From: Streptomyces coelicoflavus
Lineage (GTDB): Bacteria > Actinomycetota > Actinomycetes > Streptomycetales > Streptomycetaceae
Direction of reading: 5' to 3'
NCBI RefSeq assembly: GCF_003112555.1
Contig: NZ_BEWB01000005.1
Span: 248,001 to 312,000, forward strand
DNA length: 64,000 nt
Of this stretch, positions 1-8,838 are shown piece by piece (positions within the stretch are counted from its first letter, which is position 1; each line of letters starts with the position of its first letter). The notes beneath the pieces were generated by a model. It ran no database searches. It was not told where the DNA came from and saw nothing but the letters and a program-made list of their open reading frames with translations. The translations under genes and the position numbers were made by a program.

Positions 1-2
1 CC

Positions 3-1022
3 CTCGCCGTCGACAGTGGCGGCACGGTGATCGGCTCGGTTTCCGGAGGCTGTGTGGAGGGCGCGGTGTACGAACTGTGCACCGACGCCCTGCGCAGCGG
101 CGAGACGGTGCGCGAACGCTTCGGCTACAGCGACGAGGACGCCTTCGCGGTCGGCCTGACCTGCGGCGGGATCGTCGACGTCCTGGTCACGCCGGTCGGC
201 GCCGACGCACCGTCGCGGGAGGTGTTCCGCGCGGCGCTGGCCACCGCCGCCCGGGGCGGGACCGCGGGCCTCGCCCGGGTGGTGCGGGGCCCGTCCGAGC
301 TGCTGGGCCGGGCGATGCTGGTCCGCCCCGACGGCACCCACGAGGGCGGTCTCGGCGGTCACCCCGACCTGGACCGCACCGCGGCCGCCGAGGCCCGGGC
401 CCTGCTCGACGCCGGGCGCACCGGCACGGTCGGGCTCTCGGAGGACGGATCGCACTGTCCCGGCGGGCTCACCCTGCTCGTCGAGTCCAGCGTGCCGCCG
501 CCCCGCATGATCGTCTTCGGGGCGGTCGACTTCGCCGCGGCGCTGGTACGGGCGGGGAAGTTCCTCGGACATCACGTCACGGTGTGCGACGCCCGGCCCG
601 TCTTCGCCACGCGGGCCCGCTTCCCGGAAGCCGACGAGGTCGTCGTCGACTGGCCGCACCGCTACCTGCGCGACACCCCGACCGACGGGCGCACGATGCT
701 GTGCGTGCTCACCCACGACGCCAAGTTCGATGTGCCGCTGCTGGTGGAGGCGCTGCGCAAGCCGGTCGCGTTCGTCGGCGCGATGGGCTCGCGCCGCACC
801 CACGAGGACCGCGACCGACGGCTGCGCGAGGCGGGCCTGACCGAGGACGAGCTCTCCCGGCTCCGCTCACCGATCGGCCTCGACCTCGGCGCCCGCACCC
901 CCGAGGAGACGGCCCTGTCCATCGCGGCGGAGATCGTCGCCCTCCGCCGCGGCGGCACGGGCACGCCCCTGACTGGCGGGGCGGCACCGATCCACCGGGA
1001 GGTGACGGGGGCTGCCGCCTGA
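3..1022 (+). CDS. XdhC/CoxI family molybdenum-hydroxylase maturation factor, 5'-truncated
   Basis: The reading frame is open from the left edge, so the start lies outside; 339 residues are present. The N-terminal XdhC motif GSVSGGCVE sits about ten residues in, and the C-terminal Rossmann-like half has MIVFGAVDFAAAL followed by VGAMGSRRTHEDR, both usual in this family. XdhC-type proteins bind and protect molybdenum cofactor and help insert it into xanthine dehydrogenase or related hydroxylases. The partner subunits would be expected just upstream, outside the window; that is inference. Family assignment is firm, but the exact client enzyme cannot be told. Confidence 0.92.
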   Translation, partial: LAVDSGGTVIGSVSGGCVEGAVYELCTDALRSGETVRERFGYSDEDAFAVGLTCGGIVDVLVTPVGADAPSREVFRAALATAARGGTAGLARVVRGPSELLGRAMLVRPDGTHEGGLGGHPDLDRTAAAEARALLDAGRTGTVGLSEDGSHCPGGLTLLVESSVPPPRMIVFGAVDFAAALVRAGKFLGHHVTVCDARPVFATRARFPEADEVVVDWPHRYLRDTPTDGRTMLCVLTHDAKFDVPLLVEALRKPVAFVGAMGSRRTHEDRDRRLREAGLTEDELSRLRSPIGLDLGARTPEETALSIAAEIVALRRGGTGTPLTGGAAPIHREVTGAAA

Positions 1023-1112
1023 GGCGGGGAGGACGGGCCCCTGCCGAACCGGCCGGTGGCGCGCACCGGGCCCGGTGACGCCTGCGGGGGCCCAGCGGTC
1101 CTGCGTTCATCC

Positions 1113-1148
1113 GGCCTGCTGGGCCTGCTGGGCCTGCTGGGTCTGCTG
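1113..1148. repeat. Four tandem copies of a 9-bp unit (ggcctgctg)
   Basis: Four head-to-tail copies of ggcctgctg begin at 1113, 1122, 1131 and 1140; the fourth has one change (ggtctgctg). They lie in the 390-bp stretch 1023-1412 between the convergent XdhC and GH15 genes, in which I see no credible gene. The ORFs that cross it are low-complexity shadows. Confidence 0.8.
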
Positions 1149-1177
1149 GGCCCACCGAGTCCGCCCAGACGGCAGGG

Positions 1178-1249
1178 CCTGTCGAGTCCGCCGGGGCCTG
1201 CCGGCCTGTCGAGTCCGCCGGGGCCTGCCGGGCCGCCGAGTCCGCCAGG
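1178..1249. repeat. 27-bp tandem repeat, two perfect copies plus a partial copy
   Basis: A 27-bp unit starting cctgtcgagtccgccgggg is present at 1178-1204 and 1205-1231 without mismatch, followed by a diverged partial copy to about 1249. A weaker related copy precedes it near 1150. Together with the adjacent 9-bp array it fills most of the intergenic space downstream of both flanking genes. It is not a clean rho-independent terminator. Confidence 0.8.
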
Positions 1250-1412
1250 AGGCCCGGCCCGCTGGACGACCGTCCTAGCCCCGGGGTCGAGCCCGCCGCC
1301 CGGTTCAGGTGGCGGGCCCGGCCGCGCGTGATGCACCGCGGCGGACGCGTGACGTCGCCGGATGCCGGCGTACGGCCCGCCGCGGGGACGGCCCCGGGCG
1401 GGTGCCCGAAGG

Positions 1413-3062
1413 TCAGGGCAGCTTCGACTCGTCGGCCAGGCGCACCGCGCACTCCAGCATCATGGCGTGCACGAAGGCCTGCGGGAGGTTGCCGCGGAGC
1501 TGGCGCTGGCGCACGTCGTACTCCTCGGCGAACAACCCGGGCGGTCCGCAGGCCGCCCGGGTGCGCTCGAACCAGCGGAACGCGCCGACCCGGTCGCCGA
1601 CGCGGTGCGTGGCGAGCGCCATCGTGAAGCCGCAGAGCAGGAAGGCTCCCTCCGCCTCCCCGAGCGACTTGCCGGGATGCTCGAAGCGGAACAGGTAGCC
1701 GTCCTCGGCCAGGCGGGACTCGACGTACGCGCGGGTGGCCGCGTCGTGGTGGTCCCCGAAGGTGCAGCCGCGGGCCATGGGCACCAGCAGCGCGGCCTCG
1801 GGCCCGTCGTCGTCCTCGGCCCGCCGCCAGCGGCCGTCGGGGAGCAGGCACCGGCGCCCGGTCTCCCGCAGCACCGTGTCGGCGAGCTCGGCGCACCGGC
1901 GCCCCGCCTTCCCGGGCAGCACCTCGGCCATCCGGCGCAGACCGCACACCACGCTCAGCCTGGAGTGGGTCCACCACCGGTCCTCGAGCTCCCACAGACC
2001 GGCCTCCGGCTTCAGCCACTGCCGTTCGACCACGTCCACGGCGACCACCGCGGCCCGTTCCGCCTCCTCGGTCAGCCGGTCGTGCGCGGCCGCCGCGGCG
2101 AACAGTTGCAGCGCCTCGCCGAAGGTGTCCAGCTGGAACTGCGCGCCCGCGTCGTTGCCCACGTGGTCGTTGCCCCCGGGATAGCCGGGCAGCCGCAGGG
2201 AGCGCTCGTGCCCGACCGGTCGGCCGTCGACCGTGTACGCGGGACGCACCTCGTCGCCGTCCGCGAGGATGCGCTCGGCGACGAAACGCACGGCGTCGTC
2301 GACGAGCGGGTGCGGGCCGTGCGCGGCGATGGCGAGACCGGCGTAGCACTGGTCGCGCAACCACGCGTAGCGGTAGTCGTAGTTGCGCCCGCTGTTGGCC
2401 CGCTCCGGCAGGGACGTGGTGGCCGCGGCGACCATCCCGCCGGAGACGCTGGTCAGGCCGCGGAGCACGGCGTACGCGTGCCGTGCGTCGCGGGGCGCGA
2501 CCAGCCGCGAGCAGTCCGGAACCGTCCGCCGCCACTCCCGTTCGGTGGCCCGCCACAACGCGTCGGCGTCGAGCGGCTCTGTCTCCCGTCCGGTCGACAG
2601 TTCCAGGACGAGGTCGTGCGTCTCGCCCTCACGCAACCGGAAGTCGCCGCACAGCCCGGACCCGTCCCGCCACACCGCGTCCGGCGCTCCGGCGAGCCGC
2701 ATCCGCAGGTTCGCCGCCTCGGCCGTCCACACGCCGTGCTCCCGCCGGGGCTCGCGCATCCGGGCCGTACCGAAGCCGGGCCGCGGATCCAGGTCCAGGT
2801 CCAGCCGGGCCTCGCCCCGTTCCACCCGCATACGGCGCAGCAGCACGAGCCGGTCCGTACGGGACGGCAGGGCCAGGGCCTCGCGGCACTCGATCACGCA
2901 GCCGGCGGTCACCCACCGGCTCACCCGGATCAGCGTGCCCTCCTCGTAGGAGCCGCCCCAGACGTGCCAGGGGTCCGCGGGCTCCACGGTGAAGTGACCG
3001 GCTCCGCCGATCAGCGCGGAGAACACCGCGTCGTCGTGCCATCGCGGGGCGCACAGCCACAC
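1413..3062 (-). CDS. Glycoside hydrolase family 15 protein (glucoamylase/trehalase-like), N terminus frameshifted
   Basis: The 549-residue frame has GH15 hallmarks: NYDYRYAWLRDQC in the first half and EGAFLLCGFTMA near the C terminus, the latter around a conserved glutamate. GH15 proteins of this cytoplasmic type act on alpha-linked gluco-oligosaccharides or trehalose; the substrate cannot be told from sequence. The GTG start at 3062 falls inside the conserved N-terminal block: codons just upstream in the same frame read EYAVLADGERGAVLDPRGRIV, expected in the family, but contain no ATG or GTG after the stop. The natural start appears to be the ATG at 3186 in another frame (next entry). The deacetylase gene ends 10 bp upstream of that ATG, so the two probably share a transcript. 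Confidence 0.85.
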   Translation of the reverse strand: MWLCAPRWHDDAVFSALIGGAGHFTVEPADPWHVWGGSYEEGTLIRVSRWVTAGCVIECREALALPSRTDRLVLLRRMRVERGEARLDLDLDPRPGFGTARMREPRREHGVWTAEAANLRMRLAGAPDAVWRDGSGLCGDFRLREGETHDLVLELSTGRETEPLDADALWRATEREWRRTVPDCSRLVAPRDARHAYAVLRGLTSVSGGMVAAATTSLPERANSGRNYDYRYAWLRDQCYAGLAIAAHGPHPLVDDAVRFVAERILADGDEVRPAYTVDGRPVGHERSLRLPGYPGGNDHVGNDAGAQFQLDTFGEALQLFAAAAAHDRLTEEAERAAVVAVDVVERQWLKPEAGLWELEDRWWTHSRLSVVCGLRRMAEVLPGKAGRRCAELADTVLRETGRRCLLPDGRWRRAEDDDGPEAALLVPMARGCTFGDHHDAATRAYVESRLAEDGYLFRFEHPGKSLGEAEGAFLLCGFTMALATHRVGDRVGAFRWFERTRAACGPPGLFAEEYDVRQRQLRGNLPQAFVHAMMLECAVRLADESKLP

Positions 3063-3118
3063 GATCCGGCCCCGGGGGTCCAGGACCGCACCCCGCTCGC
3101 CGTCGGCGAGTACGGCGT

Positions 3119-3186
3119 ACTCGCAGCGCCCACGGCGGGCACGACGTGTCCGGTGCCGCCGCCCGCTGATCGTCGCTGTCCTTCAT
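3119..3186 (-). other. Detached 5' end of the GH15 gene; apparent frameshift near 3121-3127
   Basis: From the ATG at 3186 a different frame reads MKDSDDQ and ends in CPPWALR, matching the usual lead-in to the family block that starts EYAVLADGERG. The two halves join if the DNA carried two more bases in the CGAG context at about 3121-3127 (a CGCG collapsed to CG). Either a real lesion or a sequencing or assembly error at a GC-rich dinucleotide run would explain it. I infer one original gene from 3186 to 1413. Confidence 0.7.
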
Positions 3187-3196
3187 GACGCTACGG

Positions 3197-4045
3197 CTAT
3201 CCCGGCGCCGGCGACCGAAACGGTGCGCTCCGCACGGTCCACCCGCTTCGCCCGGCTCCCGGCTCCTCCCCGGCTCCCGGCTCGTCCCCAGCTCCCGGCT
3301 CCTCCCCGGTCGGGCCCGTCCCGTGCTCGCCCAGCGGGCCCACCGCGAGACCCGCCTCGTGGCAGTCGCGCACGATGCCCGGCAGCGCGCCGAGCGCGGC
3401 CCGCCAGCTTCCCGGCGCGGAGGCGTGGTCGGTGTCGTGGAGGAGGACCGTGCCGCCGCCGCGCAGGTCCGCCGCGACGGTCGCGCGCACCGAGGCGGGC
3501 GTCGCGTCGTGCCGCCAGTCCTTGCCCCACGCCGTCCACAGCACCGGCCGCAGCCCGGCCCGGCGGGCGGCCGCCCAGCGTCCGGAGGTGAGGATGCCGT
3601 AGGGCGGCCGGTACCAGAGGGGCCGCCGGCCGGCCACCTCGCCCACCGCGTGGGCGGCACGAGCCAACTCGCGCGCGTCCCGGGCCGGCGAAGGCCACCA
3701 GGGGCGGTCGTGCGTCCATCCGTGGACGGCGAGTTCGTGTCCGCGCCGGACCAGCTCACGGGCCACCGCCGGATGCCGTACGGCATTCTCGCCCAGGACG
3801 AAGAACGTCGCCCGTACCCCTAGTCCGTCGAGTGCGTCGAGGAAGTGCGGCGTGGACGCCGGATCCGGGCCGTCGTCGAAGGTGAGGGCGACATGACCCG
3901 GGCTGCCCTGCCCGGCCAGTCCGGGGAACCGGCGCCGGCGCAGGCCGGGGAGCCAGGTCGCGGCCGGGCCGATGTGGGCCAGGGCGACGGCGGCGACCGG
4001 CGCGGCGACGTATCCCGCCCGCCCGGCGGAAATCTTCTGGCGCAT
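3197..4045 (-). CDS. Polysaccharide deacetylase (NodB homology domain, CE4)
   Basis: The protein has 282 residues. CE4 motifs appear in order: TFDDGPD (metal-binding and catalytic aspartates), HGWTH (the two metal histidines), YRPPYG, and a late LLHDTDH motif. A hydrophobic N-terminal stretch (YVAAPVAAVALAHIGPAA) suggests a membrane anchor or signal. CE4 enzymes remove acetyl groups from N-acetylated glycans such as peptidoglycan or chitin oligomers; the target here is unknown. The C-terminal tail holds a run of EEPGAG/DEPGAG repeats encoded by an 18-bp DNA repeat, probably a disordered extension. It sits between the EamA and GH15 genes on the same strand. Confidence 0.9.
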   Translation of the reverse strand: MRQKISAGRAGYVAAPVAAVALAHIGPAATWLPGLRRRRFPGLAGQGSPGHVALTFDDGPDPASTPHFLDALDGLGVRATFFVLGENAVRHPAVARELVRRGHELAVHGWTHDRPWWPSPARDARELARAAHAVGEVAGRRPLWYRPPYGILTSGRWAAARRAGLRPVLWTAWGKDWRHDATPASVRATVAADLRGGGTVLLHDTDHASAPGSWRAALGALPGIVRDCHEAGLAVGPLGEHGTGPTGEEPGAGDEPGAGEEPGAGRSGWTVRSAPFRSPAPG

Positions 4046-4171
4046 GGGTGGCCCCTCCGGCCGTCTCGGTCTACCGGCCTCGGTCGACTGGTCTTGGGCA
4101 TCGGGTCCCGGCTCGCTGGCTCGGCTCGCTGGTCCCGGCCCGTCGGTCCCGGCTCGTCGGTCTCGGTCGGC

Positions 4172-5078
4172 TCATCGCCGCGCCGCGCGCTCGGGACCGT
4201 CCCGTGCCGCCGTGGCGGTGTCCCAGGCGCCGTGGACCGAGGGAGCGCGGGCCAGTCCGACGCTGCCGAGGCCGATCAGGGCCACGCCGATCAGCTCGGG
4301 CAGCACCCGCACCCCGAGCAGGATCTCCTCGCCGAACAGGGCCCAGCCCAGCGCGACGCTGGTCAGCGCGTCGCCGAGGGTCAGCGCCGGCTGCGAGGCC
4401 GCCAGGGTCCCCGCCCGCAGGGCGCTCTGCAACAGCAGGAAGCTGACCACACCCACCACCGCCGTCGCGTACGGCGGCCACTGGGTCAGCACCTCGCCCA
4501 CCCCCTGGGGGAGCCGTCCGGTGAGCTCCTTGAGCAGCGCCGCCGTGCCCCCGAATCCCACCGCGGAGGCCGACCCGAACAGCGCCGCGCGGGCCGCGCC
4601 GTGCACCATGCTGCCGACCGAGGCGAGGACCGTGATCAGTACGAACAGCGCCAGCCCCGCCCAGATCCACCGGCCCCCGGTCGCGGTGTCGTGGCCGGGC
4701 GCCGGAGCGGCGGAGCCCAGGAACAGCGCGAGCCCCACGGCCAGGGCCGCGAACGCCAGCCAGGTGCGCGAGTCCGGACGCCGGTGGAAGACCGCACTGC
4801 CCACCACCAGCGTGAACAGCAGTTCGGTGGCCATCAGCGGCTGTACGACGGCCAGGCTGCCCACCGCCAGCGCGGACGCCTGCAACACCGTCGTCAGCGC
4901 GAGCAGCGCCGCCCCGCCGACCCAGTACCGGTCGCGCGTCATCCGCAGCAGCGAGCGCAGCGCCGTGTGCCTGGCCCCGGTCCGGTCCTCGTCCTGCGCC
5001 GCGGCCCGGCGCTGAAGCACCGACGCCGCCGCGTTGGACAGCGCGGCGAACAGGGCGAGGACGACGGTGAGAACACTC
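4172..5078 (-). CDS. EamA/DMT-superfamily membrane transporter
   Basis: The product is 302 residues with about nine hydrophobic helices and the two-fold repeat of DMT proteins; it opens MSVLTVVLALFAALSNAAASVLQRRAA. The GTG start at 5078 is chosen because the conserved first helix begins there and the preceding SDR gene stops at 5097, leaving 18 bp. Family members export metabolites or are of unknown substrate. The 126-bp gap to the next gene (4046-4171) holds only ctcgg/tcccgg-type low-complexity sequence. Confidence 0.85.
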
Positions 5079-5096
5079 ACCGCGGCGGGCTCCCGG

Positions 5097-5951
5097 TCAT
5101 CCGAACCGCGCGGCCAGCCGCCGGTACAGGCCCGGAGCCGCGCCCCGTACGCGGCACGGCAGACGCAGCCACGAGGGCACGTACACCTCGTCCCGGCCGC
5201 GTACCACCGCGCTGCGCACCGCGTCGGCCACGAGCTCCGGAGGCACCGGACGTGGCCTGGACCGCCGGTAGGGAGTGCCGCGACGCTCGAAGAACGGTGT
5301 GTCGACGACGCCCGGCACCACGTGGGTGACCCCCACGCCCGTGCCGCGCAACTCGTAGCGCAGCGAGTCGGCGAAGGCGCCGACCGCGGCCTTGGCGGCG
5401 GAGTACACGGCCTCGTCGCGCACCGCGACACTGCCCGCCAGCGATCCGATGAGCACCACCCGCCCGGTACCCGCAGCCACCATGCCCGGCAGCAGCAGCC
5501 GCACCAGGCGCAGCGTGGCCAGCACGTTGATGTCGAACACCTCGTCGATGGTGTGCGGGGGCATGTCCAGGAACTCCCCGGCCCAGCCCACCCCGGCTCC
5601 GGCCACCAGCAGGTCAACCGGGCCGGACGTGGCCGTGGTGAAGTCGGTGAGCTGCCGGTCGGCTCCGGGAAGGGTGAGGTCCGCGGCGAAGGCGGTGGCC
5701 GAGGTGTCGTCGGCGACCTGACGCAGCCGCACCGGGTCGCGTCCGGTGAGCACCAGACGCCAGCCGTCCTCGTCACCCAGCCGGCGGGCCACGGCCGCGC
5801 CGATGCCGGAGGACGCCCCCGTCACGAGCGCCGTGCGGGTCCGCGTGCCCCGGTCCGCCACGGGCCGGGGCCGGGGCCTCGCGTGGTCCGCGTCGGGGGC
5901 GACGACCTGCGGTCCGGGTACGGACCGGGGACGGGAGAACGCATGGACCAT
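5097..5951 (-). CDS. Short-chain dehydrogenase/reductase
   Basis: The ATG at 5951 gives 284 residues and is preceded by an AAGG about 9 bases away; an in-frame extension to 6119 is proline-rich and unlikely. SDR motifs are clear: TGASSGIGAAVA (nucleotide binding), the NVLATLRL segment, IGSLAGS with the catalytic serine, and YSAAK. The 40-residue N-terminal extension before the Rossmann fold (RPRPRPVADRGTRTRT) is basic. The substrate is not predictable. It is the first gene of the leftward SDR-EamA-deacetylase-GH15 row. Confidence 0.9.
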   Translation of the reverse strand: MVHAFSRPRSVPGPQVVAPDADHARPRPRPVADRGTRTRTALVTGASSGIGAAVARRLGDEDGWRLVLTGRDPVRLRQVADDTSATAFAADLTLPGADRQLTDFTTATSGPVDLLVAGAGVGWAGEFLDMPPHTIDEVFDINVLATLRLVRLLLPGMVAAGTGRVVLIGSLAGSVAVRDEAVYSAAKAAVGAFADSLRYELRGTGVGVTHVVPGVVDTPFFERRGTPYRRSRPRPVPPELVADAVRSAVVRGRDEVYVPSWLRLPCRVRGAAPGLYRRLAARFG

Positions 5952-6068
5952 GAGGACCACCTTGGCTCGGGGCGGGCACCGGGGACCGTCCGACCGGGCG
6001 GTCGGCTCCGGCGTCCGGCCGGACGGGCGGTCACGGAGTATCCCCGACAGGGCATCCGAAACGCCCTG

Positions 6069-7331
6069 ATGCGCGGTGGTTTGGAACCCCGCACGTCGGC
6101 AACCTGGTCCGCTGTGCACCCTCGCAGCCCGTCAGCGCCCCAGCCGTCCGGTGCTCCGAGCGGCCCGCACGGCGGCAGACGTCTGCTGGTGGTCAGCGCC
6201 AGCATGGGCGCCGGTCACGACACGGTCGCCGCCGAACTGGTCCGCCGGGCGCGCGAGCGCGGCGACACCGCCCAGACCGTCGACGTCCTCGCCCTCCTGC
6301 CGTACGGCCTGGGCACCGTCCTCAGGTGCCTCTACCGCGGGTCGGTACGGCACTTCCCCTGGGCGTACGCCGGCGTGTACCGGCTCTTCCTGCGTCCCGG
6401 CCCGGGACGCCGCCCCAGCGGTACGCCCCTGGCCAGGCTGGCCGGGGGCAGACTGCGCGAGCTGGCCCGGCGCACGGGCGCGGACGTCGTCGTGCCCGTC
6501 TTCCACCTGGGCGCCCAGCTGACCGGCCACCTCCGGGACCGCGGGCTGCTGCCCGTGCCCACGGCCGTCCTGGTGATCGACTTCGAGGTGCACCGGCAGT
6601 GGCTCCATCCCGGCAACGACCACTACCTGTGCCTCACCGAGGACGCGGCGCGCGAGGCGCGGGGGAGTACCGGACGGCCGGCAGAACGGTGCGGCCCCGT
6701 CGTGGCACCGGAGTTCTTCGCCGGCTCCACCGGTGCCCCGGGGACGGCCGGGTGGCGGGACGTGTTCGGCCGACTCGGTCCCGGGCGGCCCGCCGTGGTG
6801 CTGTCCGCCGGTGCCTGGGGCGTCGGCTCGCACCTGGACGCCACGGTCCGGCTCCTGACCGACCACGGCTTCCTGCCGGTCGTGCTCTGCGGCGGCAACC
6901 GGCGGCTGCGCCGCACGCTGTCCGGCGCACCGGGCGTCCTCGCCCTGGGCTGGGTGACGGACATGCCCGGCCTGCTCCACGCCGCCCGGGCGCTGGTCGA
7001 CAACGCGGCCGGGCAGACCGCCGTACAGGCGCTCGCCGCCGGACTGCCGGTCGTGGGCCACCGTCCCCTGCCCGGCCACGGCGCCGACGGGGTGCGGCGG
7101 ATGGCCGCGCTGGGCGTCTCCGAGGTCGCCGAGGACGAGGCCGAGCTGCTGGGCGCGTTGCGGCGGCTCACCGCACCGGGCCCGGCGCGGGAGCAGCGGA
7201 TCGCCGCCGGACACGCGCTGTTCACCGAGAACGGGGACGCCCTGACCCTGGTGACCGACGTCGCCGACGGGTCCCGCGCACGCGTACGACGCCGGGAGCG
7301 CGCCTACGGCCGTGATGCCCGTACCGGGTGA
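6069..7331 (+). CDS. MGDG-synthase-like glycosyltransferase (GT28-type)
   Basis: The first supportable start is the ATG at 6069 (420 residues), although a GTG at 6114 is also possible; no strong ribosome site precedes either. SASMGAGHDTVAAELVRRA is the N-terminal signature of monogalactosyldiacylglycerol synthase-like proteins, and the C-terminal half has the GT-B acceptor-side block DNAAGQTAVQALAAGLPVVGHRP. Such enzymes transfer a sugar to lipid or a polyketide-type acceptor at the inner membrane face. It overlaps the next frame by four bases only if that gene used its early GTG. Confidence 0.85.
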   Translation: MRGGLEPRTSATWSAVHPRSPSAPQPSGAPSGPHGGRRLLVVSASMGAGHDTVAAELVRRARERGDTAQTVDVLALLPYGLGTVLRCLYRGSVRHFPWAYAGVYRLFLRPGPGRRPSGTPLARLAGGRLRELARRTGADVVVPVFHLGAQLTGHLRDRGLLPVPTAVLVIDFEVHRQWLHPGNDHYLCLTEDAAREARGSTGRPAERCGPVVAPEFFAGSTGAPGTAGWRDVFGRLGPGRPAVVLSAGAWGVGSHLDATVRLLTDHGFLPVVLCGGNRRLRRTLSGAPGVLALGWVTDMPGLLHAARALVDNAAGQTAVQALAAGLPVVGHRPLPGHGADGVRRMAALGVSEVAEDEAELLGALRRLTAPGPAREQRIAAGHALFTENGDALTLVTDVADGSRARVRRRERAYGRDARTG

Positions 7332-7402
7332 GCGCCTCCGTTTTCCCGGCCGAGCCCAGGGCACCCGCCCCGGAGCGCGAACCGGCACAAGGAGGCGACG
7401 TC

Positions 7403-7816
7403 GTGCGGCTCGACGAATTCCTCACCCGGGTCCGCGACCGCGGTGAGTTCCACAGCGACGACGAGGCAGAGCAGGTCACCATGGCCGTCCTGTGGGTGAT
7501 CGCGTCCCGCGTCACCCCGGAGGAGGCCGCCGGTCTGGCCGACGGCCTGCCCGCACCACTGGACGACGCGCTCCGGCCGGAACGCGGGCGTCCCGAGTCC
7601 TTCGGTCGCCAGGAGTTCCTGCGGCGGGTGGCCCAGCAGACCGGCGCCCGGCCGCGCACCGCCGAATGGGACGCCGGTGCCGTGCTGGCCACGCTCGCCG
7701 AAGCGGTGCCCCGCGAGCGCGTCGACCGTCTGCTCTCCCACCTGCCCGCGGACTGCGCCGACCTCTTCGGCGGCCCGGTACCCCACCGGGAGCGCCCCAC
7801 CGGAGCATCCCACTGA
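7403..7816 (+). CDS. DUF2267 family protein
   Basis: The GTG at 7403 gives 137 residues starting MRLDEFLTRVRDRGEF and has an AAGGAGG seven bases upstream; this is preferred to the GTG at 7328, which has no ribosome site and adds a poorly conserved lead. DUF2267 is a helical repeat domain of unknown role found in actinobacteria, often near stress or membrane genes. It lies between the glycosyltransferase and the DUF1360 gene on one strand, with 16 bp to the latter, so the three are likely co-transcribed. Confidence 0.85.
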   Translation: MRLDEFLTRVRDRGEFHSDDEAEQVTMAVLWVIASRVTPEEAAGLADGLPAPLDDALRPERGRPESFGRQEFLRRVAQQTGARPRTAEWDAGAVLATLAEAVPRERVDRLLSHLPADCADLFGGPVPHRERPTGASH

Positions 7817-7832
7817 GATCGAGGAGACACCC

Positions 7833-8324
7833 ATGACGGACGTTGAGCAGCGCTACGCCGACGGGGAGGAAACGCCCCTCGCCGGATACGCGGCGCTCGC
7901 GACGACCTTCGCGGCGAGCGCCGGTGTGTTCGCGGTCACGGCGTGGCGCCGTGGGGTCCGGCTGCCGGACACCGTGCCCGCCTGGGACGTGGCCCTGCTG
8001 GGAACGGCGACGTTCAAGGCCTCCCGGCTGCTCACCAAGGACAAGGTCACCAGCTTCCTGCGGGCGCCGTTCACCAGCCGGGAGGGTCACGGCAACGCCA
8101 ACGAGGTGATGGACGCCGGGCGCGGCACCGGTCTGCGCCGCGCCGTCGGTGACCTGATCTCGTGCCCGTTCTGCACCTCGGCCTGGGTGGCCGGCGGACT
8201 CGTCGGCACCTACGCCGTCGCGCCCCGGGCGGCACGGCTGCTGTGCGCGGGCCTGAGCGCGGTCGTGGTGTCGGACTGGTTGCAGTACGCGTGGAGCCTC
8301 ACGGCGCAGAAGGCCGAGGAGTGA
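7833..8324 (+). CDS. DUF1360 family membrane protein
   Basis: The 163-residue protein begins at ATG 7833, with GAGGAG seven bases upstream. It has two to three hydrophobic segments and the DUF1360 core DLISCPFCTSAWVAG with a CxxC pair in the middle, plus a preceding FKASRLLTKDKVTSFLRAPF block. The family resembles sporulation protein YjcL/DUF1360 of Bacillus but has no assigned activity. Its place behind DUF2267 suggests a shared transcript. Confidence 0.85.
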   Translation: MTDVEQRYADGEETPLAGYAALATTFAASAGVFAVTAWRRGVRLPDTVPAWDVALLGTATFKASRLLTKDKVTSFLRAPFTSREGHGNANEVMDAGRGTGLRRAVGDLISCPFCTSAWVAGGLVGTYAVAPRAARLLCAGLSAVVVSDWLQYAWSLTAQKAEE

Positions 8325-8381
8325 GGGGCGAGGAGTGAAGGCCGAGGAGTGAGCGGGAGAACCGCGGGGCAGGGCCGCCGG

Positions 8382-8780
8382 TCAGTCGCGCTCGGCGCGT
8401 TCCGCCCGCTCGGCGTGCAGCTTCTTCACGCGGACCGCCTCCTTGCGCACGTCGGCCTGCACGGCCTGCTCGCGCTCCAGCCACTCCGGGCGTTCCTGCT
8501 TCAGCGCGTCGATCTGCTCCGTGGTGAGCGGCTCGGAGACCCCGCCCCGGTGCAGGCCCGCGATGGAGACGCCCAGCTTGGCCGCCACCACCGGGCGCGG
8601 GTGCGGACCGTCGCGCCGCAGCTCGCGCAGCCACTCGGGCGGGTCGGCCTGAAGCGCGTTCAGTTCGGCGCGCGTGACGACGCCCTCCCGGAACTCGGTG
8701 GGTGTGGCCTCGAGGTACACACCCAGCTTCTTCGCCGCGGTCGCGGGCTTCATGGTCTGGGTGTTCTGGTGCGACGTCAT
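8382..8780 (-). CDS. DUF5997 family protein
   Basis: This small, charged, soluble protein has 132 residues. The start at 8780 (MTSHQNTQTMKPATAAKKLG) is the first ATG of the conserved region. The sequence carries two similar segments, KKLGVYLEATPTEFREGVVTRAEL and AKLGVSIAGLHRGGVSEPLT, each followed by a PPEWL or RPEWL motif, so it looks internally duplicated, with HTH-like character. It diverges from the LysR-substrate-domain gene across 58 bp; this pairing is common in actinobacteria and suggests a joint function. Confidence 0.8.
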   Translation of the reverse strand: MTSHQNTQTMKPATAAKKLGVYLEATPTEFREGVVTRAELNALQADPPEWLRELRRDGPHPRPVVAAKLGVSIAGLHRGGVSEPLTTEQIDALKQERPEWLEREQAVQADVRKEAVRVKKLHAERAERAERD

Positions 8781-8838
8781 GCCGTCAAGGGTATCGATCG
8801 TGTGAGTGGCTCCCGACCACGCCCGGTAACCTGGCCGG

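Noticed and set aside
709..2556. A 615-residue minus-strand frame across the repeats and XdhC
   Set aside because: It has low-complexity Arg/Pro/Ala content and runs over the real GH15 frame and tandem repeats.
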